This document shows positions 52,703-61,164 of a stretch of 64,000 nucleotides of DNA, piece after piece. Made by a program: the position numbers and the translations under genes. Source of the stretch: an uncultured Desulfovibrio sp. (GTDB taxonomy: Bacteria; Desulfobacterota; Desulfovibrionia; Desulfovibrionales; Desulfovibrionaceae); the NCBI GenBank assembly GCA_913063155.1, contig CAJXYU010000006.1, forward strand, positions 214,432 through 278,431. Reading direction: 5' to 3'. The notes under the pieces are model-generated. The model saw nothing but the letters and a program-made list of their open reading frames with translations, was not told where the DNA came from and did not search any database. Position 1 is the stretch's first letter. Each line of letters starts with the position of its first letter.

Positions 52703-55700
52703 ATGTCCACGGCATCCCATTTCATATCCATCAGCGGTGCGCTCATAATCGTCATAGGCGAGATGATGGCACTCCGTTCCGCCTCAAACCTCAAAAAACT
52801 GCTTGTTTTTTCCACCATAGCTGAAAGCGGCTATCTCCTGATAGGCTTGGGGGTCGGTTCCACTTCAGGCATCACCGGGGCTTCCATGCACCTGATCTAT
52901 CAAATCGTGATCCGCAGCTTCACCTTTCTGGCAGCATGGATGCTGGCCCGGCAAGCCGACTCTTGGGATCTCAATGCACTGCGCGGTATGCACACCCGAC
53001 TCCCTTTGACCGCACTGCTGTTTGGTTTCGGGATGTTTTCCTTTATGGGACTTTCGCCGTTCAAAGGGGCAATCAGCAAATTCATCGTCACCTATGCAGC
53101 CATTGAAAACGGCAACTACCTGATTGCTGCTTCAGCCACACTCGGCACCATTATCGCGGCCATATACATTCTTCGCGCCATACAGACAATATGCTTTGCG
53201 CAGAACAACGATGCAACACCCCAAGTCATTGAATTCACTCCTATATCAGGCACGATTACACTGGCACTGGCATGCCTGACCGCCTTCATGACCATCCATC
53301 CGGAACCGCTTCTCCACTTCTGTGAGCAGCTTGCAGCCTCCATGGGAGCAGCAAAAACAGGAAATGGCTTGCCGCATTTTGAAGGTCCCTGGCCCCTCAA
53401 AGTTCTTGTCCCTTACCTTGGAGCATTCGCCGTCTTTGCCGCCGGAAAATTTTCCTCCAGACTACGAGACGCCCTGGCCATAATCGTCTCAATGGGAACA
53501 CTGGCGACGGTTGCGCTGATCCCCCAGCCAGACGCATTCCTTTTTCTCTGTTCGCTGCTGTTCGCCTTCATCTGTACCCTCGTGGTTATTTACTCCGTAG
53601 GCTATCTTGGGCAGCAACCGAACTCCGACAGATACTTTTTCTTCCTTTTTCTTATGTATGGCTCACTCGTGGGGGTGGCGACCGCCCGCGATCTCGGAAA
53701 TTTCTATCTCTTCTGGGAGTTGATGACCTGGACCTCCTATCTGCTCGTCATCCACAAACAGACAAGGGAAGCCCTCAAAGCGGGATACAAGTACTTCATC
53801 ATGTGCGTCTCCGGCGCCACGATAATGCATTACGGCATTCTCTTATGGCACAGTTCGGCAGGGACTTTCGACATTGGCGTCTTGCAGGCGGCAGGCCCGG
53901 CCGGGTTGAACGGTGCAGGAGCACTCATTGCCCTGCTCTTCTTCATCGGTTTCGGAGTCAAGGCAGGTCTCTTTCCCATGCATTCGTGGCTGCCGGACGC
54001 CCATCCCGTTGCCCCGTCATCCATCTCGGCCCCCATGTCCGGCATCCTGACCAAAGCGGGCATCTTCGGGATGGTCAAATTCCTCCCACTGCTTGCGGCC
54101 GGAGGTGTGGCGTTTCTTGAAGTCGACGGCAAGTCGCTCCTGCCGAACCTGCTCATGCTCACCGGGGGAACCACCTTGATTTTCGGTGAAATCATGGCTC
54201 TGCGCCAGAACGATGTCAAACGAATGCTCGCCTACTCAACACTCGCGCAGGTGGGAGAAATCACACTCATTCTGAGTATCAATACCTGGATCACCACGGT
54301 CGGCGCCCTGGGACATGTGGTCAATCACGCCTTGATGAAAAATCTTCTCTTTCTTGCGGCAGGCGCATTCATCATGCGCGCTGGAAGCCAACACATAGAT
54401 AGACTGGCAGGGTTGGGTAGACGTATGCCAATAACCGGAACCTGCTTTGCCATAGGCATTCTCTCCATCATGGGATTGCCTCCGTTCAATGGGTTCATCA
54501 GCAAATTCCTCATGCTCCACTCAGCCGTGGAGTCGGGACTGTATCCGGTTGCTGCGGTGATCCTGCTCGGCAGTCTCATAGGCGCAGCCTACTACGGGCG
54601 GCTACTCAAAGTTCTCTTCTTCAAGCAGGGAGAGCAGCAGAAAGTCACCGAAGCGCCACGCTCCATGCTCCTCGCCATGATAACGCTGGCCTCCGGCTGC
54701 ATTCTCTTCGGCCTGCAGCCGGGGATTTGGCTCACCCCGGTTCTCAAGGCGGCGACGGCCGTCTGGGGTAGCGCGAGTATGGAGACCGTACCCAACCTGA
54801 CTTTGAACTGGCCCATTCCCACACTGATTCTCGGAGCCGGTGCTATCTGCATGGCCTGTCTGCAACGTACCCGCTGGATGGGAATCGTTGCGACCGGAAC
54901 CACTGTGCTGGCGGGCTGCAGCCTCTTGCTGATGCCGCAGCCACCGTCTTATGGGATGGCCTTTGCGTCCATTCTGCTTTTCTCCGCCGCCCTCAGCTTT
55001 CTTTATGCGGCCCAGTACATGAACCACAGTCATCGCCAATGGCGTTTCTTCTCCGTCTGCCTGATCATGATTTGCGGGCTCGCCGGGCTGGCGCTCTCCG
55101 TCGACCTCTTCAACTTTTTCGGTTTCTGGGAAATCATGAGCAGCTGGCCGCTCTTCTTTGCCATCATCCACGAAGAAAGCGACGAAGCACGAAAGGAAGG
55201 AACCAAATACTTCCTGTTCAACCTCGCCGGCGCATCATGCATCTTTCTGGGCGTCCTTCTCCTGGGACACCTTGCAGGGAAATATGACATCGCCGCCATC
55301 CCCGGAGCGCTTGCCAACCTGAAAGCGGCTCAATGGACCCTTCCCATAACGCTAATGTCCATCGGTTTCTTCATGAAAGCCGCCATGATTCCTCTGCGCA
55401 TCGATTGGCAGATGCACCCCGCCACAGCACCCACTCCCATCAGCGGCTATATTTCGGCCGTTCTGCTCAAGACTGCTCCGCTTGGCATGCTTGTCCTCTG
55501 TTTCGTCATCGGCAGGCCGCTGCAGGGCACTGCGGTTATGGATCAGATCATGTACATAGGCGCATGGGTTGCGGGGGTGACCATTTTCTATGCCGCTTAC
55601 AAGGCTGTCACCCAGTCCGGAATCAAGGGAGTGCTCATCTACTCGACCGTCAGCCAACTCGGATACATCCTGCTCGGCATCTGCCTCGGTACGCCCATGG

Positions 55701-56458
55701 GCATAACAGGCGGCCTCATGCACTTCGTCAACCACATGGCTTTCAAGAACCTCGCATTCCTCTGCGCAGGAGCCCTGATGTACAAAACCCACGCCCATTC
55801 CCTCAACGAGCTGGGTGGAATCGGACGGCGCATGCCACTGACCACGCTGGCTTTTGGTGTAGCCACCATGTCGGCTGCAGGCGTACCTCCCTTCAACGGG
55901 TTCACGTCCAAATGGCTGTTGTACAATGCCTTGCTGAATAAAGAGGAAATCCTGCTCCTGCTCCTGGCCCTGTCCGGCAGTGTGCTCACGCTCGCCTACT
56001 TCATCAAGTTCCTCCACTCCGCCTTTCTCGGTCACCCGTCCGATAAACACGCATCGGTCACCGAGGTCGCCCCGCTCATGCTCGCACCCATGGGTATCCT
56101 TGCCGCAATATGTCTGGTGACAGGCCTCTTCCCGGGTATGATCCTGTCTCCCATCGGTTCCATCATGCAGACTCTTGACCTACCCGAGGTGACCAGCACA
56201 CTGTCCGGCGTGATCAGTACGCCTCTGATGTGGAACGCCACCCTGGTTGGCTTTATGCTCTTTACCGCTCTCATCATGGTATCCGTACTTCTGCGCCTCA
56301 TGAACGGTCGCGTCAGACGGACGGCCATCCATATGTGTGGCGTCACGGAACTGCCTACAGAAGCGACCAATGTCACCGCTGAAAACCTTTATGAGGCACC
56401 GCTCCAGTTCGTCCTGTCACTGAAGCGCATGGCCTCGGCCCCATTCACCAAGGAGTAG
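52703..56458 (+). CDS. cooM: CO-induced hydrogenase membrane subunit CooM
   Basis: A very large membrane protein of 1251 residues, built from antiporter-like (NuoL/M/N, MrpA) modules. The first, at 1-170, is partial and starts directly in a conserved helix region (LKKLLVFSTIAESGYLLIGLG). The second is complete at about 280-680 (FYLFWELMTWTSYLLV, FFIGFGVKAGLFPMHSWLPDAHPVAPS, VKRMLAYSTLAQVGE). The third covers about 750-1200. It should translocate protons or sodium coupled to H2 evolution. The start has GGAGGAGG upstream. The length agrees with my memory of Rhodospirillum CooM at about 1270 residues, so the partial first module is probably normal. Confidence 0.93.
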   Translation: MSTASHFISISGALIIVIGEMMALRSASNLKKLLVFSTIAESGYLLIGLGVGSTSGITGASMHLIYQIVIRSFTFLAAWMLARQADSWDLNALRGMHTRLPLTALLFGFGMFSFMGLSPFKGAISKFIVTYAAIENGNYLIAASATLGTIIAAIYILRAIQTICFAQNNDATPQVIEFTPISGTITLALACLTAFMTIHPEPLLHFCEQLAASMGAAKTGNGLPHFEGPWPLKVLVPYLGAFAVFAAGKFSSRLRDALAIIVSMGTLATVALIPQPDAFLFLCSLLFAFICTLVVIYSVGYLGQQPNSDRYFFFLFLMYGSLVGVATARDLGNFYLFWELMTWTSYLLVIHKQTREALKAGYKYFIMCVSGATIMHYGILLWHSSAGTFDIGVLQAAGPAGLNGAGALIALLFFIGFGVKAGLFPMHSWLPDAHPVAPSSISAPMSGILTKAGIFGMVKFLPLLAAGGVAFLEVDGKSLLPNLLMLTGGTTLIFGEIMALRQNDVKRMLAYSTLAQVGEITLILSINTWITTVGALGHVVNHALMKNLLFLAAGAFIMRAGSQHIDRLAGLGRRMPITGTCFAIGILSIMGLPPFNGFISKFLMLHSAVESGLYPVAAVILLGSLIGAAYYGRLLKVLFFKQGEQQKVTEAPRSMLLAMITLASGCILFGLQPGIWLTPVLKAATAVWGSASMETVPNLTLNWPIPTLILGAGAICMACLQRTRWMGIVATGTTVLAGCSLLLMPQPPSYGMAFASILLFSAALSFLYAAQYMNHSHRQWRFFSVCLIMICGLAGLALSVDLFNFFGFWEIMSSWPLFFAIIHEESDEARKEGTKYFLFNLAGASCIFLGVLLLGHLAGKYDIAAIPGALANLKAAQWTLPITLMSIGFFMKAAMIPLRIDWQMHPATAPTPISGYISAVLLKTAPLGMLVLCFVIGRPLQGTAVMDQIMYIGAWVAGVTIFYAAYKAVTQSGIKGVLIYSTVSQLGYILLGICLGTPMGITGGLMHFVNHMAFKNLAFLCAGALMYKTHAHSLNELGGIGRRMPLTTLAFGVATMSAAGVPPFNGFTSKWLLYNALLNKEEILLLLLALSGSVLTLAYFIKFLHSAFLGHPSDKHASVTEVAPLMLAPMGILAAICLVTGLFPGMILSPIGSIMQTLDLPEVTSTLSGVISTPLMWNATLVGFMLFTALIMVSVLLRLMNGRVRRTAIHMCGVTELPTEATNVTAENLYEAPLQFVLSLKRMASAPFTKE

Positions 56459-56461
56459 AAC

Positions 56462-57412
56462 ATGGTCAACGATTACATCCATGCAGGCATTGCCATGCTC
56501 ATCTTCCCGGGCGGCCTGTTCGCCCTGGCCACAGGTTTGCTCTTCAAGGGCATGGACAGGATTGCCGTGGCCCGGTTGCAACGCCGCGTCGGTCCCCCCA
56601 TGCTGCAACCTGTTTTCGACATAATCAAATTAAGCACCAAGGAAATCCTGGTGCCCGAAAGCGCCAACGAAACAGTCTTCAAGCTCGCTCCGATGATGGG
56701 ACTGATGGGCAGTCTTGTCTGTGCGGCTCTTGTTCCCATCGCGGGAGTCTGGAATGGTATTCCGGGAGCCGGGGACATCTTCGTTCTTCTCTATCTGTTC
56801 TCTCTTCCGGCGCTTTCGTTCATACTTGGCGGGTCATCCTCCAGCTCCCCTTTCGGCGCCATAGGTTTCTCTCGGGAAATGGTCATCATGTTCGCCTACG
56901 AAATCCCGTTGCTCGCCACACTGCTTGCGGTCGCGGTCCGGGCGGACTGGCAGCTCTCCCTGGACGGCATCATTGCCTACCAGACCGCCAACGGCCCTTT
57001 CCTGCTCGATCCGATCATGATCCCGGCATTCCTCGCCTACCTGATGTTCATTCCCGGCACCATGGGTATAGGTCTCTTCGACATCCCCGAGGCGGAAGAA
57101 GAAGTCATCGAAGGACCTGTTCTTGAATATTCCGGCCCGCTACTAGCTCTTTTCAACCTGATGTCGGCGGTCAAGCTTATGGTGGTTCTCAACCTCGGCG
57201 TGGCACTCTTTTTCCCGCTGCTCCTGCCCGGCGGTATCTGGGTGAACCTGCCGTTCCATTTGGTCAAGTGCTTGGCGCTCATGTTGGTTGCCGTGTCCCT
57301 GTTCCGGGCGTCCACCGGCCGCTTACGTATAGACCAGGCCTTCAACTTTTTCCTGAAATACCCGTCCTCGCTGGCATACGTCAGTCTGCTCGGCGCGTAC
57401 CTGCTCCGTTAA
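56462..57412 (+). CDS. cooK: CO-induced hydrogenase membrane subunit CooK (NuoH/HycD-like)
   Basis: A 316-residue membrane protein of the complex I subunit NuoH family with about eight helices. Conserved blocks include RLQRRVGPPMLQPVFDIIKLSTKE, FSREMVIMFAYEIPL and FDIPEAEEEVIEGPVLEYSG, which form the quinone-like cavity and the acidic loop. It links the hydrogenase arm to CooM. It follows cooM after 3 bases. Confidence 0.93.
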   Translation: MVNDYIHAGIAMLIFPGGLFALATGLLFKGMDRIAVARLQRRVGPPMLQPVFDIIKLSTKEILVPESANETVFKLAPMMGLMGSLVCAALVPIAGVWNGIPGAGDIFVLLYLFSLPALSFILGGSSSSSPFGAIGFSREMVIMFAYEIPLLATLLAVAVRADWQLSLDGIIAYQTANGPFLLDPIMIPAFLAYLMFIPGTMGIGLFDIPEAEEEVIEGPVLEYSGPLLALFNLMSAVKLMVVLNLGVALFFPLLLPGGIWVNLPFHLVKCLALMLVAVSLFRASTGRLRIDQAFNFFLKYPSSLAYVSLLGAYLLR

Positions 57413-57423
57413 ACGAGGTGATC

Positions 57424-57867
57424 ATGCACAAGTATCTTAAACGGTTCGTACACAAATCCCCCTGGCTGTACCGGATCAACGCCGGCTCCTGCAACGGGTG
57501 CGACGTAGAGTTGGCGACGACTGCGCTCATCCCCCGCTACGATGTCGAAAGGCTCGGTTGCAAATACTGCGGCAGCCCCCGCCACGCGGACATCGTGCTC
57601 ATTTCCGGTCCCCTGACGACACGTGTCAAGGAGCGCGTCCTTCGAGTCTATGAGGAAATACCCCGTCCCAAAATCACTGTAGCCGTAGGCATCTGTCCCA
57701 TCTCCGGTGGAGTCTTTCGCGACAGCTATTCCATTGAAGGACCGATGGACCGCTACATTCCCATAGACGTCAATGTCCCGGGGTGCCCTCCACGTCCACA
57801 GGCAATCATGGAAGGAATCCTCAAGGCGTGCGAAATCTGGAAAAAACGAATCGTGGAGGTGGCATAA
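57424..57867 (+). CDS. cooL: CO-induced hydrogenase small subunit CooL
   Basis: A 147-residue protein of the [NiFe] hydrogenase small subunit/NuoB family. The proximal [4Fe-4S] ligands are Cys23 and Cys26 (GSCNGCDVE), Cys91 (GICPISGG) and Cys121 (PGCPPRP). It passes electrons between ferredoxin CooX and the NiFe site in CooH. The ATG at 57424 with GAGGTG upstream replaces the longer shadow frame. The stop overlaps the cooX start by one base. Confidence 0.93.
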   Translation: MHKYLKRFVHKSPWLYRINAGSCNGCDVELATTALIPRYDVERLGCKYCGSPRHADIVLISGPLTTRVKERVLRVYEEIPRPKITVAVGICPISGGVFRDSYSIEGPMDRYIPIDVNVPGCPPRPQAIMEGILKACEIWKKRIVEVA

Positions 57868-58409
57868 TGCTTCCGTTCCTGAAGATACTCGTTCGAAACA
57901 TCATCAAAGGGCCAGCCACCGAAGCGTTCCCCTTCGGTGAGACTTACACTCCGAAGCGGCTGCGCGGCCGTGCCGAGCTTGACCCATCCCGCTGTCTGAC
58001 GTGCGGCATCTGCAGCCATGTATGTGCAGGCGGCGCCATCGCCATGACCGAATCGGCCGACGGACGGGGAATGGAGTTCAGACTCTGGCACAACACGTGT
58101 ACCTTTTGCGGTCTGTGCGAGCACTACTGTCCGGCCAATGCGATCACCATGACCAATGATTGGCACCTGTCCCACGAACAATCCGAAAAATACACTTGTT
58201 GTGAGGTCCAGTTCGTCGAATATCCCGTCTGCGAGAAGTGCGGAGAGCGGATGTTACCCCGCCTCCACCAACGTCTTTCCAAAGGGCTGGTCGGCTCCGT
58301 AAGTACCGCTGAAATCATGCGTATCTGTCCGGATTGCAGACGCCTGACTTCGGCCATGCATCAGATCAAAAGCAAAGTCAGCCTCACGGCTGGCAGGAGT
58401 AATTCATGA
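57867..58409 (+). CDS. cooX: CO-induced hydrogenase ferredoxin-like subunit CooX
   Basis: A 180-residue protein with two [4Fe-4S] binding motifs: Cys43, 46, 49, 53 and Cys78, 81, 84, 88. A C-terminal extension holds further Cys pairs (YTCCEV, CEKCGE, CPDC) that could bind zinc or another cluster. It is equivalent to NuoI/HycF and accepts electrons from CooF. It is coupled to both neighbours by 1- and 4-base overlaps. Confidence 0.92.
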   Translation: MLPFLKILVRNIIKGPATEAFPFGETYTPKRLRGRAELDPSRCLTCGICSHVCAGGAIAMTESADGRGMEFRLWHNTCTFCGLCEHYCPANAITMTNDWHLSHEQSEKYTCCEVQFVEYPVCEKCGERMLPRLHQRLSKGLVGSVSTAEIMRICPDCRRLTSAMHQIKSKVSLTAGRSNS

Positions 58410-58945
58410 CCCCAACAACATCAGACTCTCCTTTCAAAGCCATCCTTCCTTACCGGGACGTCATCCACACCACGGATTCAAACGGCAATCACTTCGGCTG
58501 GGTAGACCTGCCTTCCCCCGAGGCATTGCAGATAACAGGCAAACGCCTGGCCGAGTATGGAGCCAGACTCTGTACGATCACCGCTTTCAATAAAAAAAAG
58601 TTCGCCCAAGACGGAGATATGCAGATGGTCTACAACTTCGATCTCGACGGTGCCGTGCTGACAGTCTCCATCCCTGTCACTCCCCACGACCGGCGTGTCC
58701 CTTCTCTGGTAGACTATTTCGCCAACGCCGACTGGCACGAACGGGAGTTTGCGGAACTCTTCGAAATTGAGCTGACCGGCCGCGACGCCCCCAAGCGCCT
58801 TTTCCTCGATCCCAAGATCGACACCGGCGTTTTCAACCGACTCGTTCCGCTCTCCTCCATGATGAACGGTGCGTCGACCAAACAACTATGGGAAACGATA
58901 TTTGCCGAAACCAGTATGCCCGATTGGGCCAAGGAGGCAAAATAG
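58406..58945 (+). CDS. cooU: CO-induced hydrogenase subunit CooU (NuoC-like)
   Basis: A 179-residue protein of the NuoC/30-kDa family. VDYFANADWHEREFAELFEIELTGRDAPKRLFLD is the family signature at about residues 98-131. It is a structural subunit bridging CooL, CooH and the membrane part. The start overlaps the cooX stop (ATGA) and the stop overlaps the cooH start. Confidence 0.92.
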   Translation: MTPTTSDSPFKAILPYRDVIHTTDSNGNHFGWVDLPSPEALQITGKRLAEYGARLCTITAFNKKKFAQDGDMQMVYNFDLDGAVLTVSIPVTPHDRRVPSLVDYFANADWHEREFAELFEIELTGRDAPKRLFLDPKIDTGVFNRLVPLSSMMNGASTKQLWETIFAETSMPDWAKEAK

Positions 58946-60027
58946 TGGCAACCTATTCCATCCCGGTCGGCCCTTTGCATGTGGCTCTTGAGGAGCCCAT
59001 GTACTTCCGCGTGGACATTGAGGGTGAAACCGTCAAGGGACTCGAAATTTCAGCCGGGCACGTCCATCGCGGTATGGAGTCACTGGCTCTTCAAAGGAAT
59101 TATTTCCAAAACATCACCCTGACCGAACGGCTCTGTTCACTGTGCTCAAACAGCCACCCCTGCACCTACTGCATGGCGGTGGAGAATCTGGCAGGCATCG
59201 ACATTCCCGAGCGCGCCCGCTACCTCCGGGTTATGGCCGATGAAATCAAACGCCTCGCATCCAACCTCTTCAATGTCGGCATTATGGCGCACACTATCGG
59301 CTTCAACTCCCTGTTCATGCATGTCATGGAAGTACGGGAACTGGCGCAGGACATCAAGGAGGGCGTGTACGGCAACCGCATGGACCTCGCCGCCAACTGC
59401 ATCGGAGGTGTCAAATATGACATTGACGACGAAATCGAGTCCTTCCTCCGCACCCAGCTCAAAGAGCTGAAGCGCCCCATGGATGAACTCTATAGAACCT
59501 ATGAAAAAGACCCGCTCGTTACAGCGCGGACCAAAGGGATCGGCATTCTGCCCGAGAAAGACGCCATCCGGCTGGGCGTGGTCGGTCCGGTCGCCCGAGG
59601 CTCCGGCATCGCCTACGACATCCGGGACAAGGCGCCATATTCGGCATATGATCAACTCTCCTTCACCGTTCAGACAGAGACCGAGGCCGATGTCCGCAGC
59701 CGCGCGCTGGTCCGCCTGCGGGAAGCCATCGACGCCATCTCCCTCATGGAGCAATGTCTTGACAGGATGCCCAAAGGCCCCACTGTTCCAGACTGTTTGC
59801 CGGACATTCCGCCAGGTCAGTCCGTCGCTCGTTCAGAGGCGCCCCGCGGCGAACTGATTTACTACCTCAAATCCGATGGCACGGACAGGCCGCAACGGTT
59901 GAAATGGCGTGTTCCCACCTATATGAATTGGGAAGCGCTTCATATTATGATGAACAACTGCAAAATCTCCGACATACCACTTATAATCAACAGCATTGAT
60001 CCATGCATATCATGCACTGAACGATAA
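58945..60027 (+). CDS. cooH: CO-induced hydrogenase large subunit CooH
   Basis: A 360-residue [NiFe] hydrogenase large subunit of the energy-converting group. The N-terminal NiFe ligand motif is RLCSLCSNSHPC (Cys64, Cys67) and the C-terminal one DPCISC (Cys354, Cys357). The protein ends three residues later, CTER, so there is no C-terminal peptide to remove during maturation. The start is GTG at 58945 with AAGGAGG upstream; the longer frame into cooU is unlikely. It reduces protons to H2 with electrons from CO. Confidence 0.93.
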   Translation: MATYSIPVGPLHVALEEPMYFRVDIEGETVKGLEISAGHVHRGMESLALQRNYFQNITLTERLCSLCSNSHPCTYCMAVENLAGIDIPERARYLRVMADEIKRLASNLFNVGIMAHTIGFNSLFMHVMEVRELAQDIKEGVYGNRMDLAANCIGGVKYDIDDEIESFLRTQLKELKRPMDELYRTYEKDPLVTARTKGIGILPEKDAIRLGVVGPVARGSGIAYDIRDKAPYSAYDQLSFTVQTETEADVRSRALVRLREAIDAISLMEQCLDRMPKGPTVPDCLPDIPPGQSVARSEAPRGELIYYLKSDGTDRPQRLKWRVPTYMNWEALHIMMNNCKISDIPLIINSIDPCISCTER

Positions 60028-60078
60028 AAGATCTCATTATTATCCACCATATAAAAGGCATAATGTACGCTATATTCC

Positions 60079-60120
60079 TGCGCCTCTCTTTTCACAACAT
60101 GGGGAGGCGCAATTTCTTTT
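60079..60120 (+). terminator. Terminator of cooMKLXUH
   Basis: TGCGCCTC at 60079-60086 pairs with GAGGCGCA at 60104-60111, followed by ATTTCTTTT, 51 bases after the cooH stop. Confidence 0.85.
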
Positions 60121-60137
60121 CAATTAAATCGTTTTTT

Positions 60138-60153
60138 TGTCAAAAACAGGACA
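60138..60153. promoter_or_regulatory. CooA box upstream of hypA-cooFSC
   Basis: TGTCAAAAACAGGACA has the same TGTCA-N6-GGACA form as the box before cooM and lies 82 bases upstream of hypA. Confidence 0.75.
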
Positions 60154-60235
60154 GATTTTTACGGTCAGCACAGGTTGATTGATTCTCAACATACTACGGC
60201 AACGACTTAAACCAAAATTCTGAAAAGACTCTGTC

Positions 60236-60577
60236 ATGCATGAAACATCAATTGTTTTGAGCACCATCTCCATTGTGGAGGAGGAAGCAAGGAAGCACGG
60301 CGTTTCAAAAATAAACTCGATCACCATCTGCATCGGGGAATTGACCTGTGTCGAAAAGGAAACTTTGCGGGGGTGTTTTGACGTTGCTGTTGAATCCGAA
60401 GCACTTGCGGGAGCCAAATTGATCATCGAACCGATCGCTGCGGTCTTCCGGTGCGAAACGTGCGGAGCTTCCCTGGAAAGGAAGCAATGGTCAACGACCT
60501 GCCCGAAGTGCAACGGCGGCAACATGCGCCTTGAACAAGGGCGCGAACTCTATGTGAAAAGTTTTGAAGCCGATTAA
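60236..60577 (+). CDS. hypA: Nickel insertion protein HypA
   Basis: A 113-residue HypA. The N-terminal Met-His-Glu binds nickel and the zinc site is formed by Cys73, Cys76, Cys89 and Cys92 (RCETCG, CPKC). It delivers nickel to the CooH hydrogenase, and possibly helps nickel supply for CooS. It sits at the head of the CODH operon. No HypB partner is encoded here. The gene ends 22 bases before the cooF start. Confidence 0.93.
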   Translation: MHETSIVLSTISIVEEEARKHGVSKINSITICIGELTCVEKETLRGCFDVAVESEALAGAKLIIEPIAAVFRCETCGASLERKQWSTTCPKCNGGNMRLEQGRELYVKSFEAD

Positions 60578-60599
60578 TCAAACAGATGGGAGGAGATCT

Positions 60600-61160
60600 G
60601 TGTCCGGACCGAATGAAAATCCCATAATCTACGCCGACGCGTCAAAATGTGTTGGCTGCAAACAGTGTGAGCTGGCCTGTTCACAGGTTCATAGTGGCTA
60701 TACACTGACCAAGGCCAAGGCGAGCCAATACCAACTCGTCTCCAGAATCCACGTCGTGAGGGTCGATGGCGTCAACGTTCCCATGCAATGTCGTCAATGC
60801 GAGGACGCGCCGTGCGCTCATGCCTGTCCCACAGGGGCAATCTATCAAGACGACGGTATCGTAAAAATCAACGAAAATCGCTGCGTCGGCTGCAAGGTTT
60901 GCGTCATGGCCTGTCCATTTGGTGCCATCGAGGTCGTCAAAGAGGGGATCATCGAGGACGGGCGAACAAATCAGGGTGTTGCCAAAAAATGCAACCTCTG
61001 TGCTCATCAAATCGATGACGAGGGACAGTTCCATTGCGGCTGCGTGGAAGCCTGCCCCACCGGTGCGCTGAGCCTTGTCACCATTACCGATTATCGCCGC
61101 CGGCTCATGCTTGCCAGAGCCCGTGAAGCAAGCCATCCCACTTCCATCTACAAAGGATAA
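60600..61160 (+). CDS. cooF: CO dehydrogenase iron-sulfur protein CooF
   Basis: A 186-residue polyferredoxin with four Cys-rich motifs: CVGCKQCELAC, CRQCEDAPCAHAC, CVGCKVCVMAC and CNLC...CGCVEAC. It carries electrons from CooS to the hydrogenase. GTG at 60600 is preferred because GGAGGA is correctly spaced before it; the longer TTG start at 60564 would overlap the hypA end. The gene precedes cooS by 4 bases. Confidence 0.93.
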   Translation: MSGPNENPIIYADASKCVGCKQCELACSQVHSGYTLTKAKASQYQLVSRIHVVRVDGVNVPMQCRQCEDAPCAHACPTGAIYQDDGIVKINENRCVGCKVCVMACPFGAIEVVKEGIIEDGRTNQGVAKKCNLCAHQIDDEGQFHCGCVEACPTGALSLVTITDYRRRLMLARAREASHPTSIYKG

Positions 61161-61164
61161 CACC

